NCBI RefSeq assembly: GCF_902859595.1
Contig: NZ_CADIJQ010000014.1
Location: forward strand, 1-64,000
From: Achromobacter kerstersii
GTDB taxonomy: Bacteria > Pseudomonadota > Gammaproteobacteria > Burkholderiales > Burkholderiaceae_B
Length of the DNA stretch: 64,000 nt
Direction: 5' to 3'
In this document: one piece after another, positions 34,005 to 44,394 of the stretch
Layout of the letters: every line of letters starts with the position of its first letter
Position numbering within the stretch: position 1 is the first letter of the stretch
Translations under genes and position numbers: made by a program
The notes under the pieces: generated by a model
Seen by the model: the letters and a program-made list of their open reading frames with translations, nothing else
What the model was told of the DNA's origin: nothing
The model's database searches: none

Positions 34005-35720
34005 ATGGAAATGAATGGCGCCGATATCGTCGTGCGCTGCTTGGCCGATGAGGGCGTGGAACACGTTTTCGGCTATCCCGGCGGCGCAGTGCTTTACATC
34101 TACGACGCGATCTTCAAGCAAGACAAATTTCAGCATATCCTGGTTCGTCACGAGCAAGCCGCCGTGCACGCCGCCGATGCCTATTCGCGCTCGTCGCAAA
34201 AGGTTGGCGTCTGCCTCGTGACCAGCGGCCCGGGCGTGACCAATGCCGTCACCGGCATCGCCACCGCCTATATGGATTCCATCCCCATGGTCATCATCAG
34301 CGGGCAAGTGCCCACTGCGGCCATCGGCGAGGACGCCTTCCAGGAATGCGACACCGTCGGCATCACGCGTCCCTGCGTCAAGCACAACTTCCTGGTGCGT
34401 GACGTCAAGGACCTGGCCGAAACCATGCGCCGCGCGTTCTATATTGCGCGCACGGGCCGTCCCGGCCCGGTGCTGGTGGATATCCCCAAAGACATCACCG
34501 TCGCGCAGTGCAAGTACACGCCGCCCAAGGGCGAGATCTCGATGCGTTCCTACGCGCCCGTCAACAAGGGCCACCAGGGGCAAATCAAGAAAGCCGTGCA
34601 GATGCTGCTGGCCGCCGAGCGGCCGATGATCTACACGGGCGGCGGGGTCATCCTGTCGAACGCCGCGCCCGAGCTCAACAAGCTTGTGTCGCAGTTGGGC
34701 GCGCCGTGCACCAGCACCCTGATGGGTCTGGGCGGCTACCCGGCCAGCAGCGGCCAGTTCGTGGGCATGCCCGGCATGCACGGCACGTACGAAGCCAATA
34801 TGGCAATGCAGCACTGCGACGTGCTGCTGGCCATTGGCGCCCGTTTCGATGACCGCGTGATTGGCAACCCCAAGCACTTCGCCCAGAACGCCCGCAAGAT
34901 CATCCATATTGATATTGACCCGTCGTCGATTTCCAAGCGCGTGCGCGTGGACGTCCCGATCGTGGGCAACGTCAAGGATGTGCTGGCCGACCTGTCCGCC
35001 CAATATGAAGTGGCGGCCGCCGAGCACAAGCCCGCGTCCATCACCAAGTGGTGGGAGCAGGTCGAGACCTGGCGTGGCAAGGAATGCCTGAAGTTCGCCA
35101 ACTCGGACGAAGTCATCAAGCCGCAGTACGTGGTGGAAAAGCTCTGGGAAGTGACGGGCGGCGACGCCTTCGTCACGTCCGACGTGGGCCAGCACCAGAT
35201 GTGGGCGGCCCAGTACTACAAGTTCGACAAGCCGCGCCGCTGGATCAACTCCGGCGGCCTGGGCACCATGGGTGTGGGGCTGCCGTACGCGATGGGCGTG
35301 CAGATGGCCAACCCGGGACACGACGTTGCCGTTATCACCGGCGAAGCGTCGATCCAGATGAACATCCAGGAACTGTCGACCTGCCATCAATACCGCCTGA
35401 CGCCGAAGATCGTCTGCCTGAACAACCGTTTTCTGGGCATGGTCCGGCAATGGCAGCAGATCGATTACGGCTCGCGCTATTCCGAGTCCTACATGGATTC
35501 GCTGCCCGACTTCGTCAAGGTGGCCGAGGCCTATGGCCACGTGGGTCTGCGCATCGAGCGTCCGGCGGATGTCGAACCCGCGCTGCGCGAAGCCTTTGGC
35601 AAGCACAAGGAACGCCTGGTCTTCCTGGACTTCATCACCGACCGCACGGAAAACGTGTGGCCGATGGTCAAGGCTGGCCGCGGGCTGACCGAAATGCTGC
35701 TTGGCTCTGAAGACCTGTAA
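34005..35720 (+). CDS. ilvB: Acetolactate synthase, large (catalytic) subunit
   Basis: A 571-aa TPP/FAD enzyme catalysing the first common step of valine, leucine and isoleucine synthesis. The N-terminal PYR domain holds the catalytic glutamate in LVRHEQAAVHAADAYSR. A central FAD-binding domain (GGGVILSNAAPELN, ARFDDRVIGNPKHF) follows, then the C-terminal PP domain with SDVGQHQMWAAQYY. The metal/TPP motif reads GEAS (residues 446-449) before NNRFLGMVRQW; the family form is GDGS, with GEGS common in betaproteobacteria. AAAGGAAA precedes the ATG. It is followed at 10 bp by the regulatory subunit gene ilvN. Confidence 0.97.
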   Translation: MEMNGADIVVRCLADEGVEHVFGYPGGAVLYIYDAIFKQDKFQHILVRHEQAAVHAADAYSRSSQKVGVCLVTSGPGVTNAVTGIATAYMDSIPMVIISGQVPTAAIGEDAFQECDTVGITRPCVKHNFLVRDVKDLAETMRRAFYIARTGRPGPVLVDIPKDITVAQCKYTPPKGEISMRSYAPVNKGHQGQIKKAVQMLLAAERPMIYTGGGVILSNAAPELNKLVSQLGAPCTSTLMGLGGYPASSGQFVGMPGMHGTYEANMAMQHCDVLLAIGARFDDRVIGNPKHFAQNARKIIHIDIDPSSISKRVRVDVPIVGNVKDVLADLSAQYEVAAAEHKPASITKWWEQVETWRGKECLKFANSDEVIKPQYVVEKLWEVTGGDAFVTSDVGQHQMWAAQYYKFDKPRRWINSGGLGTMGVGLPYAMGVQMANPGHDVAVITGEASIQMNIQELSTCHQYRLTPKIVCLNNRFLGMVRQWQQIDYGSRYSESYMDSLPDFVKVAEAYGHVGLRIERPADVEPALREAFGKHKERLVFLDFITDRTENVWPMVKAGRGLTEMLLGSEDL

Positions 35721-35730
35721 GGAGGCCACC

Positions 35731-36222
35731 ATGAAGCACGTGATTTCCGTCCTCCTCGAGAACGAACCCGGCGCGCTGTCGCGCGTGGTGGGGCTGTTTT
35801 CCGCGCGGGGCTACAACATTGAAACCCTGACCGTGGCGCCCACCGAGGACTCCACGCTGTCGCGCATGACGATCGTGACGACCGGTTCCGATGAGGTCAT
35901 CGAACAGATCACCAAGCACCTGAACCGCCTGGTGGATGTCGTTAAAGTGGTGGACCTGACCGAAGGCGCCCACATCGAGCGCGAGCTGATGCTCGTGAAG
36001 GTGCGCGCCGTTGGCAAGGAACGCGAAGAGATGAAGCGCATGGCGGACATTTTCCGCGGCCGCATCATCGACGTGACCGACAAGTCCTACACCATCGAAT
36101 TGACCGGGGTGCAGGAAAAAGTACAGGCCTTCCTGGAGGCCCTGGACCGCAGTGCCATCCTTGAAACCGTACGCACCGGCGTGTCCGGCATCGGACGCGG
36201 TGAACGGATTTTGAAGATTTGA
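35731..36222 (+). CDS. ilvN: Acetolactate synthase, small (regulatory) subunit
   Basis: A 163-aa regulatory subunit giving valine feedback control. The N-terminal ACT domain (KHVISVLLENEPGALSRVVG, then RGYNIETLTVAPTED) binds the amino acid; the C-terminal ALS_ss_C domain spans about residues 85-160. The length matches IlvH/IlvN. GGAGG lies immediately upstream of ATG 35731. It sits between ilvB and ilvC in the operon. Confidence 0.97.
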   Translation: MKHVISVLLENEPGALSRVVGLFSARGYNIETLTVAPTEDSTLSRMTIVTTGSDEVIEQITKHLNRLVDVVKVVDLTEGAHIERELMLVKVRAVGKEREEMKRMADIFRGRIIDVTDKSYTIELTGVQEKVQAFLEALDRSAILETVRTGVSGIGRGERILKI

Positions 36223-36298
36223 CCGGCCTTCCAGGCCAAGCCGCACCCTACATCTGAATTAATCGAATATCCAAAATACTGGAATCTGGAGCACAACC

Positions 36299-37315
<1,017 letters not shown>

Positions 37316-37360
37316 TCGATGCGCCCAGGCGCGGGGCCATGCTCCGCGCCGCGCCGGTCA

Positions 37361-37396
37361 AAAGCGGCATGCCTGCGAGGGCATGCCGCTTTTTTC
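37361..37396 (+). terminator. Terminator after ilvBNC
   Basis: A perfect 13-bp stem, AAAGCGGCATGCC (37361-37373) with GGCATGCCGCTTT (37380-37392), then a T run. Confidence 0.95.
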
Positions 37397-37489
37397 TTGG
37401 CTTTTTTGCGCAGGCACGCGGCTTGCTCTGTCCCGCAAGCGGGGCCAGATGGGTTAACCTTTCACAGTCCGTTGTAAGTTATTGAGACT

Positions 37490-38263
37490 ATGCCCAATTT
37501 TTCCATGCGCGATTCCGAGAACCGCCACCGAAGCATCTACCTGCTTCCCAACGCATTCACCACCGCAGCGCTGTTCGCGGGGTTCTATGCCGTTGTGCAA
37601 GCCATGAACGACCGCTTCGAAGTCGCCGCCATCGCCATTTTCGTGGCCATGGTGCTGGACGGCATGGATGGCCGTGTCGCCCGGTTGACCAACACGCAGT
37701 CCGCTTTTGGTGAGCAATACGACTCGCTGTCCGACATGACGTCGTTTGGTGTCGCGCCTGCGCTGGTCATGTACGAATGGATTTTGAACGATCTGGGCCG
37801 CTGGGGCTGGCTGGCGGCTTTTGTGTATGTGGCGGGTGCGGCGTTGCGCCTTGCGCGCTTCAACACCAACATCGCCGTCGTCGACAAACGTTATTTCCAG
37901 GGCTTGCCCAGCCCGGCCGCGGCCGCGCTGGTGGCGGGTTTTGTGTGGCTGGCGGTGGACAACAAGCTGCCCATCCATGACAGCCTGATGGCCTGGGTGG
38001 CGTTCACGCTGACCATGTACGCGGGCATCACGATGGTGTCGAACGCACCGTTCTTCAGCGGCAAGAGTTTCGCGCTGGGCCGCAGCGTGCCGTTCTGGGG
38101 CATCTTGCTGGTGGTGGCCGTATTCGTGTTCGTATCCAGCGACCCCCCAGTCGTGCTGTTTGGCCTGTTCGTGCTGTACGGCTTGTCGGGCTGGGTGATG
38201 TGGGCGTGGCGCTGGAACAAGGCGCGCCGCCTGACGCAAGAGCGCCGCGGCCATTCTTCCTGA
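37490..38263 (+). CDS. pssA: CDP-diacylglycerol--serine O-phosphatidyltransferase
   Basis: A 257-aa integral membrane enzyme making phosphatidylserine for phosphatidylethanolamine. The CDP-alcohol phosphotransferase motif is complete: DGMDGRVARL then SAFGEQYDSLSD (D-x2-DG-x2-AR-x8-G-x3-D-x3-D), followed by FGVAPALVMYEW. About eight membrane segments are seen. This is the subclass II (Bacillus-like) type. Its position after ilvC is shared by many Burkholderiales. Confidence 0.95.
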   Translation: MPNFSMRDSENRHRSIYLLPNAFTTAALFAGFYAVVQAMNDRFEVAAIAIFVAMVLDGMDGRVARLTNTQSAFGEQYDSLSDMTSFGVAPALVMYEWILNDLGRWGWLAAFVYVAGAALRLARFNTNIAVVDKRYFQGLPSPAAAALVAGFVWLAVDNKLPIHDSLMAWVAFTLTMYAGITMVSNAPFFSGKSFALGRSVPFWGILLVVAVFVFVSSDPPVVLFGLFVLYGLSGWVMWAWRWNKARRLTQERRGHSS

Positions 38264-38296
38264 TCCGAATTTGGAATATCGCTGCTGCTTCTAAAA

Positions 38297-38322
38297 CAAA
38301 ACCCGCCAGATGGCGGGTTTTG
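38297..38322. terminator. Terminator after pssA
   Basis: A perfect 11-bp stem, CAAAACCCGCC (38297-38307) with GGCGGGTTTTG (38312-38322), around AGAT. Flanking A- and T-rich sides make it usable from the convergent lipoprotein gene as well. Confidence 0.88.
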
Positions 38323-38375
38323 TGTTTTGCGGCGCTTGGCCTGTCAGGCCCTTCCGATGCGGGCCGCGCGTGATC

Positions 38376-38903
38376 TTAGCGCCACATGAACTTTTCGTCG
38401 TCGTACATGGGGTCCGGGCCGGGGTGGAAGTGGGTCAACTTGCTGCCGTCGCGGCTCATGTAGACGTACATCAGCGAATTCCAGACGCCGTTTTCTTTGT
38501 AGCGGTACGACCACACGACTTCGCGCTTTTCGCCCAGGCCGGTTTCTTCGATCCGGGCAGGCGGGCCAAACTCGCAACGCACGCGCTCCGGCCCCCATTC
38601 GCCCACTTCCAGCACTTTGAAGTGCTGGTCGGTCAGCAGCGGCACCACCTGGCCCACGCGGCCATCGGTGCCCACATTCGTGCCCCAGGCATATTGGCCC
38701 ATGGGCTGCTGCGTCCAGATCACGCGCTGGCCGCCGCCGGCTTGCGGGCAGGTAAAGTTGGGCTTGCCGAATTGAGTCAGCACTTCCGCGTAGGGAGTGC
38801 CGGGCGGAACCTGGGCCAGATTCGCGCAGGCGGCCAGCCCTGTCAGGGCCAAGGAGGTGAGGGCGATGCGAGCGATGCGGGTCGTTCTGTAATATTTAGA
38901 CAT
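38376..38903 (-). CDS. Predicted lipoprotein
   Basis: A 175-aa protein with a lipoprotein signal peptide: hydrophobic core ARIALTSLALTGLAAC with lipobox LAAC (Cys at about residue 26). The mature start, PPGTPYAEVLTQFGKP, is a helix-turn reminiscent of the BamE/SmpA fold (small lipoproteins with a G-x-P repeat); RCEFGPPARIEETG forms a second similar repeat. The precise role is unknown. It is convergent with pssA. Confidence 0.8.
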   Translation of the reverse strand: MSKYYRTTRIARIALTSLALTGLAACANLAQVPPGTPYAEVLTQFGKPNFTCPQAGGGQRVIWTQQPMGQYAWGTNVGTDGRVGQVVPLLTDQHFKVLEVGEWGPERVRCEFGPPARIEETGLGEKREVVWSYRYKENGVWNSLMYVYMSRDGSKLTHFHPGPDPMYDDEKFMWR

Positions 38904-39273
38904 GATCTTGCTCCTCTTGGACGCCCGTCGGGCGCCTGCCGGCCTCTGCCGAAAGGGCGAAACCGTCTCTGGGGTAATTCTAGCGAATCAGCTATAATCA
39001 TCGAGCTTTATCAAATGTATTGATTTTGCAAGATGCTTTGCGCCGGCAGTCCGGCTGCAAAGGGTACCCAACAACCCAACAGTGGGCCGGGGTTCTTATA
39101 CGGAATCCAAGGCGCTCAGGGCGTCAGACGACGTTCTGGCTGGGGTGGGTCGCCCGAAGCAGCTATTGAAGCAGCAGTGAGAAAGCAAAAACGCTTATCG
39201 CCGGGTCTACGCAAATTTTTTCCAAACCACGTCAGGGCACCTCGGCCCTGTCGCATGTCCGAAGAGGTCATCA
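38904..39273 (+). promoter_or_regulatory. Upstream region and long leader of rpsO-pnp
   Basis: 370 bp without a gene. A TATAAT box lies at 38993-38998, without a good -35. From there the rpsO leader would be about 270 nt. It contains a strong hairpin, CTTTGCGCCGG (39036-39046) with CCGGCTGCAAAG (39051-39062), with one bulge. S15 is autoregulated in other bacteria through leader structure; whether this element takes part is open. Confidence 0.45.
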
Positions 39274-39543
39274 ATGTCTGTAGCTGACATCAAGAAATCC
39301 GATATCGTTGCGCAATTCCAACGCGCTCAAGGCGATACCGGCTCCCCCGAAGTTCAGGTAGCTCTGCTCACCGCCCGTATCAACGAACTGACCGGTCACT
39401 TCAAAGAACACATGAAGGACCATCACTCGCGTCGCGGTCTGCTGCGTATGGTCAGCCGTCGCCGCAAGCTGCTCGACTATCTCAAGGGCCGCAATCCCGA
39501 TTCGTACCGCGCTCTGATCGAAAAGCTCGGTCTGCGCAAGTGA
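39274..39543 (+). CDS. rpsO: 30S ribosomal protein S15
   Basis: An 89-aa S15, a primary 16S rRNA-binding protein of the central domain. It shows GDTGSPEVQVALLTARINELTGHFK and the HHSRRGLLRMVSRRRKLLDYL block. The length is exactly that of the family. AGAGG is the ribosome site. It is followed by pnp in the classical rpsO-pnp order. Confidence 0.99.
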   Translation: MSVADIKKSDIVAQFQRAQGDTGSPEVQVALLTARINELTGHFKEHMKDHHSRRGLLRMVSRRRKLLDYLKGRNPDSYRALIEKLGLRK

Positions 39544-39572
39544 TCGACGGGGCTGGCTCCCCATGACGCAAT

Positions 39573-39617
39573 AACCGTGGTCGGTGCGACGTATTGTCGC
39601 GACGGCCACGGTTTTTC
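39573..39617 (+). terminator. Hairpin between rpsO and pnp
   Basis: AACCGTGGTCG (39573-39583) pairs with CGGCCACGGTT (39603-39613, one G-U), followed by T residues. It is placed where a partial terminator and RNase-processing hairpin regulates pnp in other bacteria. Confidence 0.7.
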
Positions 39618-39637
39618 ATTTGTAAGGAATAATCGTC

Positions 39638-41800
39638 ATGTTCAACAAAGTGACAAAATCGTTCCAGTACGGCCAGCACACGGTCGTCCTGGAAACTGGC
39701 GAGATCGCTCGCCAGGCCTCCGGCGCCGTTGTGGTGTCGATCGAGGACACCGTTGTTCTGGCCACTGTTGTGGCTTCCAAGAAGGCCAAGCCGGGTCAAA
39801 CGTTTTTCCCGCTGACCGTCGACTACATCGAGAAGACCTACGCTGCCGGCCGTATTCCGGGTGGGTTCTTCAAGCGTGAAGGCAAGCCGTCCGAAAAGGA
39901 AACGCTGACCTCGCGCCTGATCGACCGTCCCCTGCGTCCGCTGTTCCCCGAAGACTTCTACAACGAAGTCCAAGTGGTCATCCACACGCTGTCGGTCAAC
40001 CCCGAGATCGACCCCGACATCGCCGCCATGATCGGCGCGTCGGCTGCGCTGGCCATCTCCGGCATCCCGTTCAACGGCCCGATCGGCGCCGCTCGCGTGG
40101 GCTACATCGACGGCCAATACGCACTGAACCCGACTGCTTCGCAGCTGAAGTCGTCGAAGCTGGACCTGGTGGTTGCCGGTACGGAAAACGCCGTGCTGAT
40201 GGTGGAATCGGAAGCTCAACAGCTGTCCGAAGAAATCATGCTGGGCGGCGTGGTGTTCGGCCACGAGCAAATGCAGGCTGTCATCAACGCCATTCACGAA
40301 CTGGTGAAGGACGCTGGCAAGCCCGATTGGGACTGGCAAGCACCGGCCAAGGACGAAGCCCTGATCGCCGCCGTGACCTCGGCTGCCCAGGAAGGCCTGA
40401 ACGCCGCCTACCAGATCCGCGAAAAGCAAGCTCGCACCGCCAAGCTGCGTGAAGTGTCGGCTGACGTGTCGGCCAAGCTGGCTGCTGCTGCCGCCGAAAA
40501 GGGCGAATCGCTGCCTGACGCCGTGACCGTCGACAACATCATGTTCTCGCTGGAATCGGCCATTGTCCGCGGCCAGATCCTGAACGGCGAACCGCGTATC
40601 GACGGCCGCGACACCCGCACCGTGCGCCCCATCAGCGTGCGTCTGGGCGTGCTGCCCCGCGCACACGGCAGCGCGCTGTTCACCCGTGGTGAAACGCAAG
40701 CACTGGTCGTGGCCACGCTGGGCACGAAGCAAGACGAGCAGATCATCGACGCGCTCATGGGTGAATACCGTGACCGCTTCATGATGCACTACAACATGCC
40801 TCCGTTCGCCACTGGCGAAACGGGCCGCATCGGTGTGCCCAAGCGCCGCGAAATCGGCCACGGCCGTCTGGCCAAGCGCTCGCTGATCCCGCTGCTGCCG
40901 GCGCCGGAAGACTTCCAATACACGATCCGTATCGTGTCGGAAATCACGGAATCCAACGGTTCGTCGTCGATGGCTTCGGTCTGCGGCGGCTCGCTGGCCA
41001 TGATGGACGCTGGCGTGCCGGTCAAGGATCACGTGGCCGGTGTGGCCATGGGCCTGATCCTGGACGGCGGCAAGTTCGCTGTGCTGACCGACATTCTGGG
41101 TGACGAAGATCACCTGGGCGACATGGACTTCAAGGTTGCGGGCACCGAAAACGGCGTCACCGCACTGCAGATGGACATCAAGATCCAGGGCATCACCAAG
41201 GAAATCATGCAAGTGGCGCTGGCTCAAGCCCGCGAAGGCCGCCTGCACATCCTGACCAAGATGAAGGAAGCGCTGGACGGTTCGCGTGGCGAGCTCTCGG
41301 CTTTCGCCCCGCGCATGCTGACCATCAAGATCAACCCCGAGAAGATCCGCGACGTGATCGGCAAGGGCGGCGCCACCATCCGCGCGCTGACCGAAGAAAC
41401 CGGCACGCAGATCGACATCTCCGACGACGGCACGATCGTGATCGCCAGCGTCGACGAAGCGCAGGCCAAAGAAGCCCAGCGCCGCATCGTCGAACTGACC
41501 GCCGACGTCGAAGTGGGCCAGATCTACGAAGGCTCGGTCCTGCGTCTGCTGGACTTCGGCGCCATCGTGCAAGTGCTGCCGGGCCGCGACGGTCTGCTGC
41601 ACATCTCGGAAATCGCCAACTACCGCATCGCGAACATCAACGATGTGCTGAAGGTCGGCCAGCAAGTCCGCGTCAAGGTCATCGAGGCCGACGACAAGGG
41701 CCGTCTGCGCCTGTCCATCAAGGCAATTGGCGGTATCGAAGCGCAGCAACCCGCTGCCGCTCCGGAAGCTGCCCCCCAATCGGAACCGCAAGCTGAATAA
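39638..41800 (+). CDS. pnp: Polyribonucleotide nucleotidyltransferase
   Basis: A 720-aa PNPase, the phosphorolytic 3'-5' exoribonuclease of the degradosome. There are two RNase PH domains (about 10-145 and 310-445), the second with FMMHYNMPPFATGETGR then VPKRREIGHG. An all-helical linker separates them. The KH domain has IRDVIGKGGATIRALTEETG (about 563-582), and the S1 domain is about 625-695 (GQIYEGSVLRLLDFGAIVQVLPG). The acidic tail ends EPQAE. TAAGGAA precedes the ATG. Confidence 0.98.
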   Translation: MFNKVTKSFQYGQHTVVLETGEIARQASGAVVVSIEDTVVLATVVASKKAKPGQTFFPLTVDYIEKTYAAGRIPGGFFKREGKPSEKETLTSRLIDRPLRPLFPEDFYNEVQVVIHTLSVNPEIDPDIAAMIGASAALAISGIPFNGPIGAARVGYIDGQYALNPTASQLKSSKLDLVVAGTENAVLMVESEAQQLSEEIMLGGVVFGHEQMQAVINAIHELVKDAGKPDWDWQAPAKDEALIAAVTSAAQEGLNAAYQIREKQARTAKLREVSADVSAKLAAAAAEKGESLPDAVTVDNIMFSLESAIVRGQILNGEPRIDGRDTRTVRPISVRLGVLPRAHGSALFTRGETQALVVATLGTKQDEQIIDALMGEYRDRFMMHYNMPPFATGETGRIGVPKRREIGHGRLAKRSLIPLLPAPEDFQYTIRIVSEITESNGSSSMASVCGGSLAMMDAGVPVKDHVAGVAMGLILDGGKFAVLTDILGDEDHLGDMDFKVAGTENGVTALQMDIKIQGITKEIMQVALAQAREGRLHILTKMKEALDGSRGELSAFAPRMLTIKINPEKIRDVIGKGGATIRALTEETGTQIDISDDGTIVIASVDEAQAKEAQRRIVELTADVEVGQIYEGSVLRLLDFGAIVQVLPGRDGLLHISEIANYRIANINDVLKVGQQVRVKVIEADDKGRLRLSIKAIGGIEAQQPAAAPEAAPQSEPQAE

Positions 41801-41823
41801 GCTTGCAGTCTGATTGAACGAAG

Positions 41824-41850
41824 AACGGCGCCGCAAGGCGCCGTTTTTTT
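41824..41850 (+). terminator. Terminator after pnp
   Basis: A perfect 9-bp stem, AACGGCGCC (41824-41832) with GGCGCCGTT (41837-41845), around GCAA, then T7. Confidence 0.95.
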
Positions 41851-41982
41851 ATTGCTGCGCCACAAAAGCGCGCCGGCAGGCTGATTCATCCTCTTGCGAC
41901 TTCAGGCCCCTGACGTCTCCCAACTTCGCCGACCTTGCTGTAAAGTCTTGCGCGAGGAAAGGGGGGATTGGATGAGCCAAGC

Positions 41983-42708
41983 ATGATGAACTGGCCGGTC
42001 GTTGCGACGACCGCGGCGCTGTTTGCCGCGCTCTTGACCGGCTGCATGAGCAGCCCCGGTCCAGGCCAGCGCGGGCCCAACAGCGAAGCCATGACCGCCG
42101 ACCAGTTCGGCCAGACTGACTTCAACCGCACCGTCACGCTGGAAGTGCGCGACAACCTGGCGAGCCTCTATTCCCTGCTCGACAAGCTCTACCGCCGCAA
42201 CCCGCGCGAATGGCGCAAGACCGGCGTGACCGATCAAAAAACCGCCGTCAACCGCGTCAAGCACGCCATCGAAGTCCGCATTCCGCCCAGCGACTTATCC
42301 GGCTTGCGCGACATCCAGATCCTGGCGGTGTCGCTGGACCCGAACTATTCCGGCGACCGCGTCGGCGCCTTCATCTACGGCATGGCCGACACCATCATCG
42401 CGGCGCATAACGGCAAGACCCGCCTGTATGCCACCGACGCGTTGGACGGCCAGCGGGTCTACAATGCCGCTCGGAACGTCGAGGCCGCCGCCTGGTTGCT
42501 GGCGTCGCGACGCAACAACCAGGGCGAGCTGCTTTTGCTGGCCAATGAAATATCTCCCAACGCCACGAACCTCAGCTTTGAGCGCGAGTTCGGCGCCATC
42601 ATCGGCCGCCTGGACTTGATCGCCAACCTGCTCGGCGAGAATTCGCGGCGTATCGGGATCAACTATGCGCAAGGCTTGCTGCTGTTTAATTTTCTGCCTG
42701 TGCGCTAA
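41983..42708 (+). CDS. Predicted lipoprotein
   Basis: A 241-aa exported protein. The signal peptide (NWPVVATTAALFAALLTGC) ends in the lipobox LLTGC. The mature part is soluble and mixed, with RVGAFIYGMADTIIAAHNGK, NVEAAAWLLASRRNNQGELLLLANE and LLGENSRRIGINYAQGLLLF; this composition recurs in uncharacterised betaproteobacterial envelope proteins. Two adjacent ATGs (41983, 41986) are possible starts, and a TTG at 41968 less so. It is 15 bp upstream of ilvA, probably in one transcript. Confidence 0.75.
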   Translation: MMNWPVVATTAALFAALLTGCMSSPGPGQRGPNSEAMTADQFGQTDFNRTVTLEVRDNLASLYSLLDKLYRRNPREWRKTGVTDQKTAVNRVKHAIEVRIPPSDLSGLRDIQILAVSLDPNYSGDRVGAFIYGMADTIIAAHNGKTRLYATDALDGQRVYNAARNVEAAAWLLASRRNNQGELLLLANEISPNATNLSFEREFGAIIGRLDLIANLLGENSRRIGINYAQGLLLFNFLPVR

Positions 42709-42723
42709 CCGGATCTACCCATC

Positions 42724-43941
42724 GTGATCGATATCGCCTCTATCCAGACCGCCCGCGAAAACTTGCGCGGCCAGGTGCTGAAGACCCCGTTTACGTTGTC
42801 GCGCACGCTGTCCGACATCTTTGGCGCCGAGATCTGGCTGAAGTTCGAGAACCTGCAATTCACGGCATCGTTCAAGGAACGCGGCGCGCTGAACCGCATG
42901 CTGACCTTGTCCGACGAAGAGCGCGCCAAGGGCGTGATCGCCGTGTCGGCCGGCAACCACGCCCAAGGCGTGGCCTACCATGCGCAGCGCATGGGCGTGC
43001 CGGCGGTGATCGTGATGCCGCGTTTTACGCCCACCGTCAAAGTCGCCAACACGCGCCGCTTTGGCGCAGAGGTGGTGCTGGCGGGCGACACGTTCGATGA
43101 CGCCAAGGCGCACGGCTACGAGCTCGCGCAAGCGCGCGGCCTGATCATGATCCACCCCTACGACGACGAAGCCGTCATCTCGGGACAGGGCACCGTGGCG
43201 CTGGAAATGCTGGAAGACCAGCCGCAACTGGACACGCTGGTCATCGCCATTGGCGGCGGCGGGCTGATCTCGGGGATGGCCACCGCGGCCAAGGCCTTGA
43301 AGCCCGGCATCGAAATCGTGGGCGTGCAGACCGAGCGCTTTCCGTCGATGTACGCCGCCGTCAAGGGCATCACCATGCCGCAAGGCCAGTACACAATCGC
43401 CGAAGGCATCGCGGTGAAGTCGCCGGGCGCACTGACCCAGCCCATCGTGAGCCAGCTGGTCGATCACATCGAACTGGTTAGCGAAGCGGATATCGAACAC
43501 GCCATCGTTGTGCTGCTGGAAATTGAAAAGACGGTTGTGGAAGGCGCGGGCGCTGCCGGCTTGGCCGCGCTGCTGCGTGCGCAGGAAGCGGGCAGCGACC
43601 GCTTCAAGGGCAAGCGGATTGGCCTGGTGCTGACGGGCGGCAACATTGACCCGCTGATGCTGGGCGAACTGATCGAACGCGGCATGGTGCGCGCCGGCCG
43701 TCTGGCCCGCATCCGCGTCGACTTGCGCGACCTGCCGGGCGCTTTGGCGCACGCGACCAAGCTCATCGCCGATGCGCAGGCCAATATCACCGAAGTGCAT
43801 CACCAGCGTGCTTTCACGTCATTGCCGGTGCGCAATGTCGAGGTGGATTTCGTGCTGCAAACGCGCGGTCCCGAGCACATCCTGGAAGTCATCGACATCC
43901 TGAACGCCGCAGGCTTTGCGGCCAGCAATCACGACCACTGA
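42724..43941 (+). CDS. ilvA: Threonine ammonia-lyase (single ACT domain)
   Basis: A 405-aa fold-type II PLP enzyme forming 2-oxobutanoate for isoleucine synthesis. The PLP lysine is K51 in TASFKERGALN. The phosphate-binding loop is IGGGGLISG, and VSAGNHAQGVAYHA is a family signature. A single C-terminal ACT domain (about 330-405, RIRVDLRDLPGALAHATKLI) marks the short form rather than the two-ACT E. coli IlvA. The start is GTG 42724. Six kb downstream of ilvBNC, it completes the local isoleucine set. Confidence 0.94.
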   Translation: MIDIASIQTARENLRGQVLKTPFTLSRTLSDIFGAEIWLKFENLQFTASFKERGALNRMLTLSDEERAKGVIAVSAGNHAQGVAYHAQRMGVPAVIVMPRFTPTVKVANTRRFGAEVVLAGDTFDDAKAHGYELAQARGLIMIHPYDDEAVISGQGTVALEMLEDQPQLDTLVIAIGGGGLISGMATAAKALKPGIEIVGVQTERFPSMYAAVKGITMPQGQYTIAEGIAVKSPGALTQPIVSQLVDHIELVSEADIEHAIVVLLEIEKTVVEGAGAAGLAALLRAQEAGSDRFKGKRIGLVLTGGNIDPLMLGELIERGMVRAGRLARIRVDLRDLPGALAHATKLIADAQANITEVHHQRAFTSLPVRNVEVDFVLQTRGPEHILEVIDILNAAGFAASNHDH

Positions 43942-43990
43942 CCGTCGCGGCTGGATCAGCCGCTTTGATCTCAAGCGTATCGACCTCAAG

Positions 43991-44014
43991 CGCCCGCATT
44001 TCGCGGGCGTTTTT
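43991..44014 (+). terminator. Terminator after ilvA
   Basis: CGCCCGC (43991-43997) pairs with GCGGGCG (44003-44009), then T5. Confidence 0.8.
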
Positions 44015-44394
44015 ACGTGCGTTTGAGGGCTTGGTCGGACGTTGTTGCAAAAAAAAGATGCCCGGCGCGGACCAGAGCCCAAATTTTATTTCGCCTTCCG
44101 TTGAACTTTTTTCGACATTGAATACATCCCCGTCCTGTCTGGCGTGAAAGCAAATTGAAGGTATTTCGTAAGCCGTTATTCCCTTCAAACACGCGCAATC
44201 TGTCCACTATTTGGCCTAGGGATATCCCGAAAAAAGTCATGGTTCATACGGATATTCGGTATGTCGCCATGCGATTTAGCATCTGCCACTTCGCTTTTCT
44301 GCCCGCTGTTTGCGCAGTGCGGGAAGGCGTTGACATAAGGGCGCACCGCGGTTTGAAGTGATTTTTCGGCGCGCCAGACAAGGGAGACCGCAGC
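44015..44394. other. AT-richer intergenic region before tctB
   Basis: 380 bp without a gene that I can support, with clearly lower GC than its surroundings. It contains a TTGACA at about 44331, but no convincing -10 at the right distance. No TctC-type binding-protein gene is present, although this is where one would be expected. Confidence 0.5.

Noticed and set aside
39033..39287. 84-codon frame overlapping the rpsO start
   Set aside because: Poor composition, no ribosome site, and it runs through the rpsO leader hairpin and start codon.
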